A DNA stretch of 64,000 nucleotides from Stutzerimonas stutzeri (GTDB lineage: Bacteria; Pseudomonadota; Gammaproteobacteria; Pseudomonadales; Pseudomonadaceae), in assembly GCA_002339675.1 (NCBI GenBank), contig DDKB01000017.1:926346-990345 (forward strand), given 5' to 3'. The notes under the pieces were generated by a model. That model saw nothing but the letters and a program-made list of their open reading frames with translations. It was not told the origin of the DNA and searched no databases. The position numbers were made by a program, and so were the translations under genes. Positions 6,628-14,328 of this stretch are shown here, piece after piece. Each line of letters starts with the position of its first letter. Positions within the stretch are counted from its first letter, which is position 1.

Positions 6628-7320
6628 AACAACACAAAGAAGCTTGCGCTTAATTGTATTTTCAATTTCATCTATTGAGCATGGAAAAGCTATGTCCCGC
6701 AGGCTGGGTATTGGCACTTTGTAAGGTTTAGATCCGAAATCGCGGAACATGCTGAGTCTAAATTCCTTTTGATGTGAATAATTTTTTCTCTTCCAAAATG
6801 CCTGCTCGTCTTCGGGTATGGTGCCGTGAAAACTCTCAGGATCGAAATATTTCACTGAGCCAAATTTAATTTGCGTTCCGTGCTTATGGATTTCCTCGGC
6901 CGCCAGCGTAATGAACTTCCGTATGTCAGTGATTACTACTGGGTCGCCGCCGAGCTTGAAAATGCTTTTATCAACTGCTATTTCACTATATAAATTATCG
7001 ATTTGTTTGTCTTTATATAAGTGCTGCTTGGCAGTGATTGAGTAAAGGCAATAAATATTTAGGTAGTCATGCTCGTTATTCTGGATGACGACGGGGCCGG
7101 CAATACCTTCAATCACATGGTTATTTATTTCGACGCTGACCAAGTTTGATTGAAACCAACTATTTGGAGCCTCAAATTTATCGGCTCTGTTATTTTCTTC
7201 GGCATCCTCACTCTTTTTGTAGCTGCCAAGGCGTCCCATGAACAGACAGCCATCAAGAAACTCCTCGCGGTGAGGTTCCTCCTTAAAAACCTTGATGAAT
7301 CCAATGATGGTTCCTGTCAT
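6622..7320 (-). CDS. Unknown 232-aa protein, attI-proximal (cassette 1)
   Basis: An AT-rich gene in the cassette next to attI, the position most likely to be expressed and most recently inserted. The protein has an N-terminal FLDGCLFMGRLGSYKKSED...RADKFEAPNSW block and a C-terminal FWKRKNYSHQKEFRLSMF block. That pairing (small gated strand, R-x-D-x-x-E, then a Y-x-x-Q-x-E-F-R motif) recurs in uncharacterised bacterial proteins resembling the DUF2971 type. No signal peptide or transmembrane segment is visible. I cannot assign a function. The stop codon is inside the attC core and the start is 16 bases from the attI junction core. Confidence 0.75.
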   Translation of the reverse strand: MTGTIIGFIKVFKEEPHREEFLDGCLFMGRLGSYKKSEDAEENNRADKFEAPNSWFQSNLVSVEINNHVIEGIAGPVVIQNNEHDYLNIYCLYSITAKQHLYKDKQIDNLYSEIAVDKSIFKLGGDPVVITDIRKFITLAAEEIHKHGTQIKFGSVKYFDPESFHGTIPEDEQAFWKRKNYSHQKEFRLSMFRDFGSKPYKVPIPSLRDIAFPCSIDEIENTIKRKLLCVVA

Positions 7321-7335
7321 AACTCTTTCCTTGGT

Positions 7336-7473
7336 GCATAACTATAATTAGACACCAAGTGGTGTATAAGACGCCCGGCGGGACTGGTGGGTAACGTTCC
7401 TTGCATTGCCTGCGCTCCTTGTCTAGGCTGGGCGTTCCAAAAGGATGATGACTGTATAAGGGAGTTATACACC
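7336..7473. other. attI recombination region and intI/cassette divergent promoter region
   Basis: The junction core GCATAAC (7336-7342, GTTATGC on the cassette strand) marks where cassette 1 joins the attachment site. The segment from there to the intI ATG should contain attI, the intI promoter and possibly the cassette promoter. TGTATAA occurs twice (7363 and 7453). I cannot place the integrase-binding sites exactly. Confidence 0.65.
7453..7471. promoter_or_regulatory. Palindrome at the intI ribosome-binding site
   Basis: Perfect inverted repeat TGTATAA-GGGAG-TTATACA ending 2 bases before the intI ATG. The loop holds the Shine-Dalgarno-like GGAG, so it could act as a protein operator or fold in RNA around the ribosome site. 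Only a CTGTAT/ATACAG half resembles a LexA box. Confidence 0.5.
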
Positions 7474-8440
7474 ATGGTTGGAAAGCCGCGTTTGCTTGAT
7501 CAGGTTCGTGATCAGATCATGTTGAAACACTACTCGATCAGAACTGAACGTGTCTATTGCGAGTGGATCAAGCGCTACGTACAGTTTCACAATTATTGTC
7601 ACCCCTCGGAAATGGGCGCAGCGGAGGTGGAGGCGTTCCTTTCTGATCTTGCCGTTCGGCGCGATGTTTCTGCTTCTACGCAAAATCAGGCGCTTGCCGC
7701 GCTGTTGTTTCTTTATAAGCAGGTGCTCAAACAGGATTTACCTTGGCTTGGGGACGTAGTGCGTGCCAAAAAAACCTACTCGGCTGCCTGTCGTGCTGTC
7801 CTTACAAGAGGTGCAGCAGGTGCTCGGACAGCTTGAGGGTGAGGTCGGTCTCGTCACGCGGCTTTTATATGGGGCCGGGCTTCGTTTGATGGAGGCCTTG
7901 CGGCTGCGGGTCAAGGATGTCGATTTTTCACGTAACGAGTTGCTCATCCGTGACGGTAAGGGCCAGAAGGACCGCGTCACGGTTTTGCCCGTCAGTGTGA
8001 TCGAGCCGCTGCGGCGTCACCTTGCTCGGGTGCGGGTCCTCCATCAACAGGCATTGGCCGATGGTGGGGGAGATGTCTACCTACCGGATGCCCTGGCCCG
8101 CAAGTACCCCAAGGCGCCTTGGGAATGGGCGTGGCAATACGTGTTCCCGGCAGCGGGGCTCTCCGTGGATCCGCGCAGCGGGGCCGTGCGGCGTCATCAT
8201 CTCGACGAAAAGCGTGTGCAGCGGGCTTTCAAGCGTGCCGTGAAGGCATCGGGACTAGCCAAGTTGGCGACACCGCATACGTTGCGCCACAGTTTTGCCA
8301 CGCATTTGCTGGAGAGCGGGCAGGACATTCGGACGGTGCAAGAACTGCTCGGGCACGCGGACGTCAAGACCACGATGATCTATACGCACGTGCTCAATCG
8401 GGGCGGCCTTGCGGTGCTGAGCCCGTTGGACCGGCTCTAG
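7474..8440 (+). pseudogene. intI: Integron integrase, frameshifted in an A7 tract
   Basis: Integron-type tyrosine recombinase in two frames. The first part (from ATG 7474) has the SAM-like N-terminal domain (LKHYSIRTERVYCEWIKRY). At 7768-7774 a run of seven A follows GTGCGTGCC; six A would give the continuous reading ...VRAKKPTRLPVVLSLQEV. The second part (about 7763-8440) holds the whole catalytic domain: Arg in GAGLRLMEALRLRVKD, the integron-specific insert (APWEWAWQYVFPA...VDPRSGAVRRHHLDE), HTLRHSFATHL, LLGHADVKTTMIYTH with the final Tyr. All catalytic residues remain, so the break looks recent or is a sequencing error. If real, the array is frozen unless slippage restores the frame. Confidence 0.9.
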
Positions 8441-8571
8441 GCGGCCACGTCGGTCGTATCGGCTGCGCCCGTTGAGCTCAGTGCGGCACATGCAGAACAG
8501 AGCGCCTCGCTAAACCACACGTCTGGTGCTGCCTGATCAGAGGATAGGGGGGAGAGGTGTTCTGACGCGGC

Positions 8572-8606
8572 AGGCTCGGGAAGCAGTCGAGCGGCTTCCC
8601 GAGCCT
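8572..8606 (-). terminator. Strong hairpin after the TonB receptor gene
   Basis: A perfect 13-bp inverted repeat, AGGCTCGGGAAGC / GCTTCCCGAGCCT, with a 9-base loop begins 14 bases past the receptor stop. No long T tract follows on the minus strand. It probably ends receptor transcription and separates it from intI. Confidence 0.6.
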
Positions 8607-8619
8607 GGCCGAGGCACTG

Positions 8620-10752
8620 TTACAGCTCGATGGAAATACCGGCTTGCAAGGTGCGCGGGGCACCCGGGTAGGCCCAGATGTTGCCCCAGGCGCGTTCGTC
8701 GTATTCCTCGTCGAATACGTTGTCGAGGTTGAGGTTGAGGCGAACGCGGTCGGTCAGCGGGTAGTAAGCGAGCAGGTCCACGACGGTATAGGCGCCCATG
8801 TCAAAGGCGGTACTGGAGGTGCTGCCCTTGCGCGAGCTGACGTACTTCACGCCTACACCGAGGCCCAGTCCGTCGAGGGCGCCGTTGTCGAACTCGTAGG
8901 TGTCCAGCAGGTTGAAGCTGTGTTCCGGTACGTTGGCCAGACGGCTGCCCACCGGCATGCTGGCGCTGTTGCTCTCGGTCACCTCGGCGTCGACGTAGGC
9001 ATAGCCACCGATCACGCGCCATTGCGGGGTGATGTTGCCGGCCACGCTGAGGTCGAAACCGCGGCTGCGCACTTCGCCCGCGGCGATCTGGAAGTTGCTG
9101 TCCACTGGATCGGCCGTCAGCACATTTTCCTTGGTGATGTGGAACAGGGCCGCCGTCACGCTCAGGTTGTGTTCCGGCAGCTCATACTTGATGCCGGTTT
9201 CGTAGGCGACGCCTTCTTCCGGATCGAAGGCCTGGCTGCTGCGGTCGGCGCCGCGGTTGGGCTTGAACGAGCGGGAGGCGTTGGCATAGACAGCCAGCGC
9301 GTCGGTCAGATCGTAGATGGCGCCGATGCGCGGCGACACGGCGTTATGGGCCTGATCCCAGCTACCGGTGGGCGACAGCTTGTTGGTGTAGTCCTGTTCG
9401 AAGCGCTCCAGGCGCGCGCCCAGTTGCAGGGTGAAGCGCTCGGTCAGCTCGACCTGATCCTGCAGATAGAGCGCATAGGATTTAAGGTCTTCATCGTCGA
9501 AGGTCGTGGTGCGGGTAATGGGCGGCAGCGGCTGGCCATAGACCGGCTCGTAGAGGTCGATCGGGAAATCACTGACGCCACCGGCTGAGCGGTCGATGCG
9601 TGAGCTGTAGTTGAAGTCGTCGTACTCGACGCCAGTCAGCAGGGTATGGGCGAAGCCCAGCGCGTTGAAGCGCCCTTCGAGGTTGGCCTGGATGGCCGTA
9701 TCGTTCCAATCCAGCTGGCGTTCGCTGTAGTTGCGTCCCACGGTGCGGCCATCAGCGGCCAGGCCATTGTTCTCCACCGCGCCGCCTTCCAGGGAGCCGT
9801 CGAGGTACTGCACACCCCCGCGCAGCGTCCATTGGTCATTGAGCAGGTGCTTGAGGCGCAGTTGGGTCGTGGCGTTATCGTTGGCGAACTTGCCGGCGCT
9901 TTCCTCACCGAGGAAGCGGTCGCGGGGCAACTGGCCTTGCTGGTTGGCGTATCGCGTCACGCCGCGGTCGAGCGGGTGACGGTTATGCAGGTAGTCGCCT
10001 TCGAGGATGATGGCGGTCGCGGCGCTGAGGTCCCAGCGCAGCACCGGCGCGACGTTGTAACGCTCGCTCTCGACGTGATCGCGGTAGCTGTCCGCGCCTT
10101 CAGCCACAAGGTTCAGGCGATAGGTGAAGTCGGCCTGCTCGTCCAGCGCGCCAGTGGTGTCCAGCGTGCCGCGGCGCAGCCCTTCAGTGTTGAACTGGGA
10201 GCCCAGCACCGTGCGGCGTTCGGCCTGCGGCTGCTTGCTGACGATGTTGAAGGTGCCACCCGGATCACCGCGGCCGTACAGCATCGAGGCCGGGCCGCGC
10301 AGCACTTCGATGCGCTCGAGGGTGGCGGCGTCCGGCATGTTGGGGTAGCCGCGGTTGATGGCAAATCCATTGCGGTAGAACTCCTGGGAGCTGAAGCCGC
10401 GGACCAGGAACTCGGTCAGGCCCTGGCCACCGAAGTTGTTACCCCGCTCGACGCCTCCAGCATAGTCCAGTGCGTCTTCGAGGCGGGTGGCGGCGATGTC
10501 TTCTACGACCTGGCCGGGCACCACGCTGATCGATTGCGGGATCTCATGAATCGGTGTGTCGGTGCGCGTTGCGCTCGCCGAACGCGTGGCGCGATAGCCG
10601 TCCACCGGGCCGTCGGCGCGTTCGGCTTGGGAGGCGGTAATCTCCATTTGTTCGAGCGCAATGGGGTCGCGGGGTGCTCCTGCCTGCTCAGCGGCCTGGA
10701 CGGTACTGCACAGTGCCTGGATGGACAGCACGGGCACGATGAAACGACGCAT
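8620..10752 (-). CDS. TonB-dependent hydroxamate-type siderophore receptor
   Basis: A 710-aa outer-membrane receptor. The ATG at 10752 gives a signal peptide (MRRFIVPVLSIQALCSTVQAA). The plug domain spans about residues 60-170 (IPQSISVVPGQVVED, LVRGFSSQEFYRNG, LERIEVLRGPASMLYGRGDPGG), and the 22-strand barrel ends in a C-terminal Leu (LQAGISIEL). The plug begins without a signalling extension, so it is not a transducer. Overall pattern is closest to ferrioxamine/ferrichrome receptors (FoxA/FiuA-like); the ligand is inferred. A near-consensus Fur box lies about 50 bases upstream, so it should be induced by iron starvation. It stands alone, with no sigma/anti-sigma pair or transporter beside it. 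Confidence 0.88.
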   Translation of the reverse strand: MRRFIVPVLSIQALCSTVQAAEQAGAPRDPIALEQMEITASQAERADGPVDGYRATRSASATRTDTPIHEIPQSISVVPGQVVEDIAATRLEDALDYAGGVERGNNFGGQGLTEFLVRGFSSQEFYRNGFAINRGYPNMPDAATLERIEVLRGPASMLYGRGDPGGTFNIVSKQPQAERRTVLGSQFNTEGLRRGTLDTTGALDEQADFTYRLNLVAEGADSYRDHVESERYNVAPVLRWDLSAATAIILEGDYLHNRHPLDRGVTRYANQQGQLPRDRFLGEESAGKFANDNATTQLRLKHLLNDQWTLRGGVQYLDGSLEGGAVENNGLAADGRTVGRNYSERQLDWNDTAIQANLEGRFNALGFAHTLLTGVEYDDFNYSSRIDRSAGGVSDFPIDLYEPVYGQPLPPITRTTTFDDEDLKSYALYLQDQVELTERFTLQLGARLERFEQDYTNKLSPTGSWDQAHNAVSPRIGAIYDLTDALAVYANASRSFKPNRGADRSSQAFDPEEGVAYETGIKYELPEHNLSVTAALFHITKENVLTADPVDSNFQIAAGEVRSRGFDLSVAGNITPQWRVIGGYAYVDAEVTESNSASMPVGSRLANVPEHSFNLLDTYEFDNGALDGLGLGVGVKYVSSRKGSTSSTAFDMGAYTVVDLLAYYPLTDRVRLNLNLDNVFDEEYDERAWGNIWAYPGAPRTLQAGISIEL

Positions 10753-10801
10753 GGATGAGTTCCTTGGGCGGATAGCGGACGGGCTGCAGATGCTATAGCT
10801 G

Positions 10802-10820
10802 TTGATAATTATTATCAATT
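10802..10820 (-). promoter_or_regulatory. Fur box upstream of the TonB receptor
   Basis: TTGATAATTATTATCAATT, a nearly perfect palindrome close to the Fur consensus (GATAATGATAATCATTATC), 50 bases upstream of the receptor ATG. The rest of the roughly 300-base gap up to 11053 is GC-rich and shows nothing else I can support. Confidence 0.82.
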
Positions 10821-11053
10821 GGCTTGCTGTGCTTTGCGCTTGCGGGGCGCGCCGGGCTGCCTTCGGGGCGGGTGAAGTAGGCGGTCGATGCGGGCGCGGC
10901 ACGGTGCCGCTTGGGGCAGGCGATGGGCCGGGTCCCTTTGCGTGGGTCGTTGATCGCCAAGCCGCCGCTGCGGCATCGTCGGCTTGCAGTGCGTGACGAA
11001 GCCGCGGTTGGCGGCCTCGGTATGGGCGTCGGGCGGGCGGGATGCCGCGCCAA

Positions 11054-11596
11054 TCAGCGGTTGCGGTTGGACGTCTCGCGCGAGCGCATCCGGTCGACGG
11101 ACTCGGCCGGCGCGGTGCCGGTGGGTGCGGCCTGGCCGGGAGCGGCGTCGTTCGCCGGCGCACCGGCCGGGGCATCAGCCGGGGCGCTGGACGGTTCGGT
11201 CGCGGGCGGCAGGGTCGGCGTGCCGATGCTCTCCCGCGAGCCGCGGCAGGTCACCTCGGCGAAGGGCTGGTCCGGCGAATACTCGCCGGGCACCCGCTCG
11301 ACACGCTGGGTACGCGGGCTGACGGTAAACACGGGCGGGGCGGAGGCGTCGGCGCGGGCTTCGTCGGGTACGTGGAACTGGCAGGTGACGGTGTCTTCGG
11401 TGTTGTTCATCACCTTGACCGCGCGGATACCCACCAGCTCACCACCGGCTGCGGTGTTCGCGGTCGGCACGCCCATGGCGCTGATCTCCACAGCCAGCCC
11501 GTTGAGGTGCGTGATGATCTCGGGCTTTGGTGTCTGGGCGAGCACGGCCGTCGTGCAGAGCGCGAAGCCGAGAGCGGAGAGCGATCGCTTGGTCAT
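11054..11596 (-). CDS. Hypothetical secreted protein with Pro/Ala-rich tail
   Basis: A 180-aa protein with a signal peptide (MTKRSLSALGFALCTTAVLAQ). One compact domain spans about residues 22-120, with two Cys that could form a disulfide (TVTCQFHV and FAEVTCRGS). A low-complexity Pro/Ala/Thr tail of about 50 residues follows (PPATEPSSAPADAPAGAPA). Similar pseudomonad proteins exist as conserved hypotheticals; I do not recognise a function. It is periplasmic or secreted by prediction and not clearly in an operon. Confidence 0.7.
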   Translation of the reverse strand: MTKRSLSALGFALCTTAVLAQTPKPEIITHLNGLAVEISAMGVPTANTAAGGELVGIRAVKVMNNTEDTVTCQFHVPDEARADASAPPVFTVSPRTQRVERVPGEYSPDQPFAEVTCRGSRESIGTPTLPPATEPSSAPADAPAGAPANDAAPGQAAPTGTAPAESVDRMRSRETSNRNR

Positions 11597-11737
11597 GGAA
11601 ACCTCCTGAAGTCGATGACTGCTTAGAAGGGCGCGGTGGGCGAGGGTTCGCTGCCGCTTCGCCGGTCGTCCGTTTGCCGCGTCATGCGGCAGCCGACCGC
11701 AGGGCCGCTGCTGGGTTGTCGCGGATTGCCGAAGGTT

Positions 11738-12568
11738 TCATTTCGAAGGCTTGAGGTTGCGCGCATAGACGGCCTTTCCGCCGGTGGAGGTGGTGCCGCG
11801 GGACTCGAGCTCGAAGCGCTTGGGCTGAGACTTGATCAGGTCGCTGAGTTTCTTGAAGCCGTAGAGGCGTGGGTCGAACGCCGGTCGCAGTTTGCTGATA
11901 TTGGAGCCCAGTTCGCCGAGCTGGACCCAGTCGTCCTCGTCGTCGGCGATATCGCTCAGCACCTTGGCGATGAAATCCACCGGTGCCTTTTGCGGCTTTA
12001 CCTGGGCGCTGCGGTCGCCACCCTTGCTGTCCTCGTCGGCCTTGTCGGTGGAGGTTGCAGCGTTCGCCCGGTCGCCGTGGGTCGGCGGTTCCGGCGAGGT
12101 CTTGGGCGCGTCGGCCCGCAGGATCTCGGTGTAGATGAACTTGTCGCAGGCGGACACGAACGGCGACGGCGTCTTCTGTTCACCGAAGCCGTAGACGGTC
12201 AACCCCTCTTCGCGCAGGCGTGCAGCCAGGCGGGTGAAGTCGCTGTCGCTGGAAACCAGGCAGAAGCCGTCGAAACGCCGGGTATAGAGCAGGTCCATGG
12301 CGTCGATGATCAGCGAGCTATCGGTGGCGTTCTTGCCCGAAGTGTAGGCAAATTGCTGGATCGGCTGGATGGAGTAGTCGAGCAGCACCTTCTTCCAGCT
12401 GCCCAGGTTGGGCTTGGTCCAGTCGCCGTAGATCCGCTTGACGCTGGCGACGCCGTACTTGGCAATTTCTTCGAACAGCCCTTCGACGATAGCGGCAGGG
12501 GCGTTGTCGGCGTCGATCAGCACGGCGAGGTGAATCGGTTGCTGCGGATTGCTGGGCTTGGCGGCCAT
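11738..12568 (-). CDS. NYN-domain (PIN-like) ribonuclease with OST-HTH/LOTUS domain
   Basis: A 276-aa LabA/DUF88-type protein. The NYN nuclease domain occupies about residues 10-150, with acidic residues in LAVLIDADNAP, TDSSLIIDAMDLLY and FCLVSSDSDFTRLA, the metal-binding positions of this fold. A charged linker (about 155-190) leads to a C-terminal OST-HTH/LOTUS domain (DDWVQLGELGSNISKLRPAFD...GFKKLSDLIKSQ), an RNA-binding winged helix. The combination suggests an RNA-targeting endonuclease; substrate unknown. It stands alone, separated by about 90 bases from the catalase-like gene upstream. Confidence 0.88.
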   Translation of the reverse strand: MAAKPSNPQQPIHLAVLIDADNAPAAIVEGLFEEIAKYGVASVKRIYGDWTKPNLGSWKKVLLDYSIQPIQQFAYTSGKNATDSSLIIDAMDLLYTRRFDGFCLVSSDSDFTRLAARLREEGLTVYGFGEQKTPSPFVSACDKFIYTEILRADAPKTSPEPPTHGDRANAATSTDKADEDSKGGDRSAQVKPQKAPVDFIAKVLSDIADDEDDWVQLGELGSNISKLRPAFDPRLYGFKKLSDLIKSQPKRFELESRGTTSTGGKAVYARNLKPSK

Positions 12569-12658
12569 AGGGCGTCCCTGTCTGGATGTCGGTCGACCAT
12601 AACGCCTGCGCCGCCACGCGACCAGTGGCAGCGCAACGGTGAGGCGACGGGGCCGGGT

Positions 12659-13765
12659 TCAGTCCGGCAGCTCGGGCGCCTGGCGCGGCTCGTGCAGCGG
12701 ACACCCGTTGTGGCGTGCGCGGAACTGCGCGGACATCTCGTAGGCCGGCTTGCGCGCGCGCATGATGCCGCCGAGCGGGCGGTGTGCGGCCAGGCCATGC
12801 CAGGGGCTGAAGGCCAGCTGATCATCGACGACCGCCGCCCGGGCATCGCTCCAGGCGGTCTGCGGCTGCACTTTGAGACGCGCCACGGTGACGTAGGGGC
12901 TGACGTCTTCCGGCCAGACCACGCTGGCATCCTCGATGGGCATCTTCTCGATGTCGGTGGCCAGTTGCACGCGCAGCTCCCAGGTGCCGCCGTGCTGCGC
13001 GAAGTGCTCGCTGATCGCCTCGCGCAAGCCGTTCGGCTTGTCGTTCAGGTCGACCTGCTGGTCGGTCAGCGCCTTCAGCTCCGGGGACACCGGGACCAGA
13101 GAAAGCTTGGCGAAATAGCGGCCGTAGAGCAGCGGGACCACGCTGTAGTAGGTCTCCCCGAGCAGGTTGGTGGTGGGGTGGCCGCCCATGCCCTTGAGCG
13201 TTGCACTTTCCCCGCCGGCTTTCTCGATCAGGCTTTCTGCGCCGCGCAGCGCAGCCGACAGCACCTGCTTGGCGCGCGGCGCCCGGTCGGTGGTCTTGGC
13301 GATCAGCTTCACCGACTTGAGAAAGTCCTTGGGCGTCGGCGCCAGGAACGCCGGCGCGTTGACCATGACGAAATCCTGGGTGGCCTCGCCATCGCTGTTG
13401 GGCAATCGCTCGCCCTCGACGCCGATGAGCTTGATCGCCAGCCCACGCGGGGTCGAGACCTTGTCATCGAGAATGTCGCCCGGATTGGTCGAGTAGCGCA
13501 TCACCACCGGCAGCTGGCCTGGCTTCGCAAAAGCCCCCTGAGCCAGTTCAGGCGGCAGGTCGGGCAGGATCTCCATGTCCCCCTGCAGCAAGCCGTGGCT
13601 TTTGGCATGCACGCTGCGAATGGCGTGGCCGCCATCGGCAAAGGTCGTCTCGGCGATCTCGCGCATGGCCTGGATCAGGCCGGCGATGGTCTCGGACTCG
13701 TCGTCGGGTACCTGCTCGTACGCGGGCTCGAAGGGGAGGGGCGTGATGCTGAGGCGTTCGGTCAT
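12659..13765 (-). CDS. Small catalase-family heme protein
   Basis: A 368-aa member of the catalase superfamily, shorter than true catalases (about 480-750 aa). It keeps the distal His region (SVHAKSHGLLQGDMEI, His about 53) and the catalase core strand (VVMRYSTNPGDILDD, PRGLAIKLIGVEG, TQDFVMVNAPAF). The C-terminal end is IMRARKPAYEMSAQFRARHN. Such minimal catalases are linked to peroxide-dependent oxidation of organic substrates or lipid hydroperoxides rather than bulk dismutation. The start is the ATG at 13765. The DUF2214 gene about 100 bases upstream has the same direction. Confidence 0.82.
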   Translation of the reverse strand: MTERLSITPLPFEPAYEQVPDDESETIAGLIQAMREIAETTFADGGHAIRSVHAKSHGLLQGDMEILPDLPPELAQGAFAKPGQLPVVMRYSTNPGDILDDKVSTPRGLAIKLIGVEGERLPNSDGEATQDFVMVNAPAFLAPTPKDFLKSVKLIAKTTDRAPRAKQVLSAALRGAESLIEKAGGESATLKGMGGHPTTNLLGETYYSVVPLLYGRYFAKLSLVPVSPELKALTDQQVDLNDKPNGLREAISEHFAQHGGTWELRVQLATDIEKMPIEDASVVWPEDVSPYVTVARLKVQPQTAWSDARAAVVDDQLAFSPWHGLAAHRPLGGIMRARKPAYEMSAQFRARHNGCPLHEPRQAPELPD

Positions 13766-13866
13766 GGGCTCGGCTCCGGCAGAAGAAGCGGCGCGGATGG
13801 CGCGCGCGGTCTGCTGTCGACAGCCTGGGCTGGCAATGGTTGTCCGAAACCGGGCAGTCAGTCTCG

Positions 13867-14325
13867 TTACAGCGGCTTCACGCCGAAACCGCGGGCCATC
13901 AGGGTTGCCAGCAGCGGCAACAACAACAGCGCCAGCAGCTCCACGCGGATCACCGTCTTCACCCAGCGTGCGGTGGACGGGCTGACGACCGGCACCTGAC
14001 CAGCCTTGAGCGCCGGCCGCCAGCGCAGGAAGGTCACGGTGGGCAGGATCGACAGCAGCGCGACGACCACGAAAAGGCCGACCTTCGCATGGAAGATGCT
14101 GTTGTTCAGGTAGTAATCCAGACCCTTGCCGTAGCGCATCGCCCGCGCCGCGCCGGTCACCAGCACCAGCCCGGCGGCGATGCCGAAGGCCAGGTCGACG
14201 CGAAACAGGCTGCGCGCCCGCGCGAAGTTCAGCGGCAGGCGGAAAAGCTGGTGTTCGAGCACCAGCAGGGCGAACAGCAGAAAGATCGCCACGAAGTGCA
14301 GGTAAGCGGCGATGGCATAGGCCAT
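13867..14325 (-). CDS. DUF2214 family membrane protein
   Basis: A 152-aa inner-membrane protein with four hydrophobic segments (about residues 8-26, 46-62, 83-101 and 126-145) and the DUF2214 pattern (LHFVAIFLLFALLVLEHQLF, GLVLVTGAARAMRYGKGLDYYLNN, HAKVGLFVVVALLS). Function is not established; a heme- or redox-related role has been suggested for related membrane proteins, but no ligand set is obvious here. Its ATG is 3 bases after the stop of the MATE gene, so the two form an operon. Confidence 0.82.
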   Translation of the reverse strand: MAYAIAAYLHFVAIFLLFALLVLEHQLFRLPLNFARARSLFRVDLAFGIAAGLVLVTGAARAMRYGKGLDYYLNNSIFHAKVGLFVVVALLSILPTVTFLRWRPALKAGQVPVVSPSTARWVKTVIRVELLALLLLPLLATLMARGFGVKPL

Positions 14326-14328
14326 GTC

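Larger units (their letters stand above)
2566..8440. mobile_element. Sedentary chromosomal integron: cassette array, attI and broken intI
   Basis: Eight minus-strand genes lie head-to-tail, most of them separated by imperfect palindromes of about 75 bp (attC), and end at a region upstream of a plus-strand integron integrase. This divergent arrangement of intI and cassettes is diagnostic of an integron. Many genes stop inside or within a few bases of the attC core and start 15-50 bases from the previous site. Base composition between 5100 and 7340 is clearly more AT-rich than the flanking chromosome, which indicates foreign cassettes. The distal (left) end is less well defined: no attC was found left of 2566, so the boundary is approximate. 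No transposon ends or resistance genes were seen, so this is a chromosomal rather than a mobile integron. Confidence 0.88.

Noticed and set aside
7452..7470. LexA box at the intI start
   Set aside because: Only one CTGT half-site fits; the other half does not match the ACAG half.
7768..7774. Programmed ribosomal frameshift in intI
   Set aside because: Rescue would need a +1 shift at A7, whereas known A-tract slippage in mobile-element genes is usually -1; left as a frameshift mutation or error.
11636..13999. Very long plus-strand open frame (787 codons) over the NYN and catalase-like genes
   Set aside because: It is antisense to two recognisable genes and has no family-like sequence; long mirror frames are common in GC-rich DNA.
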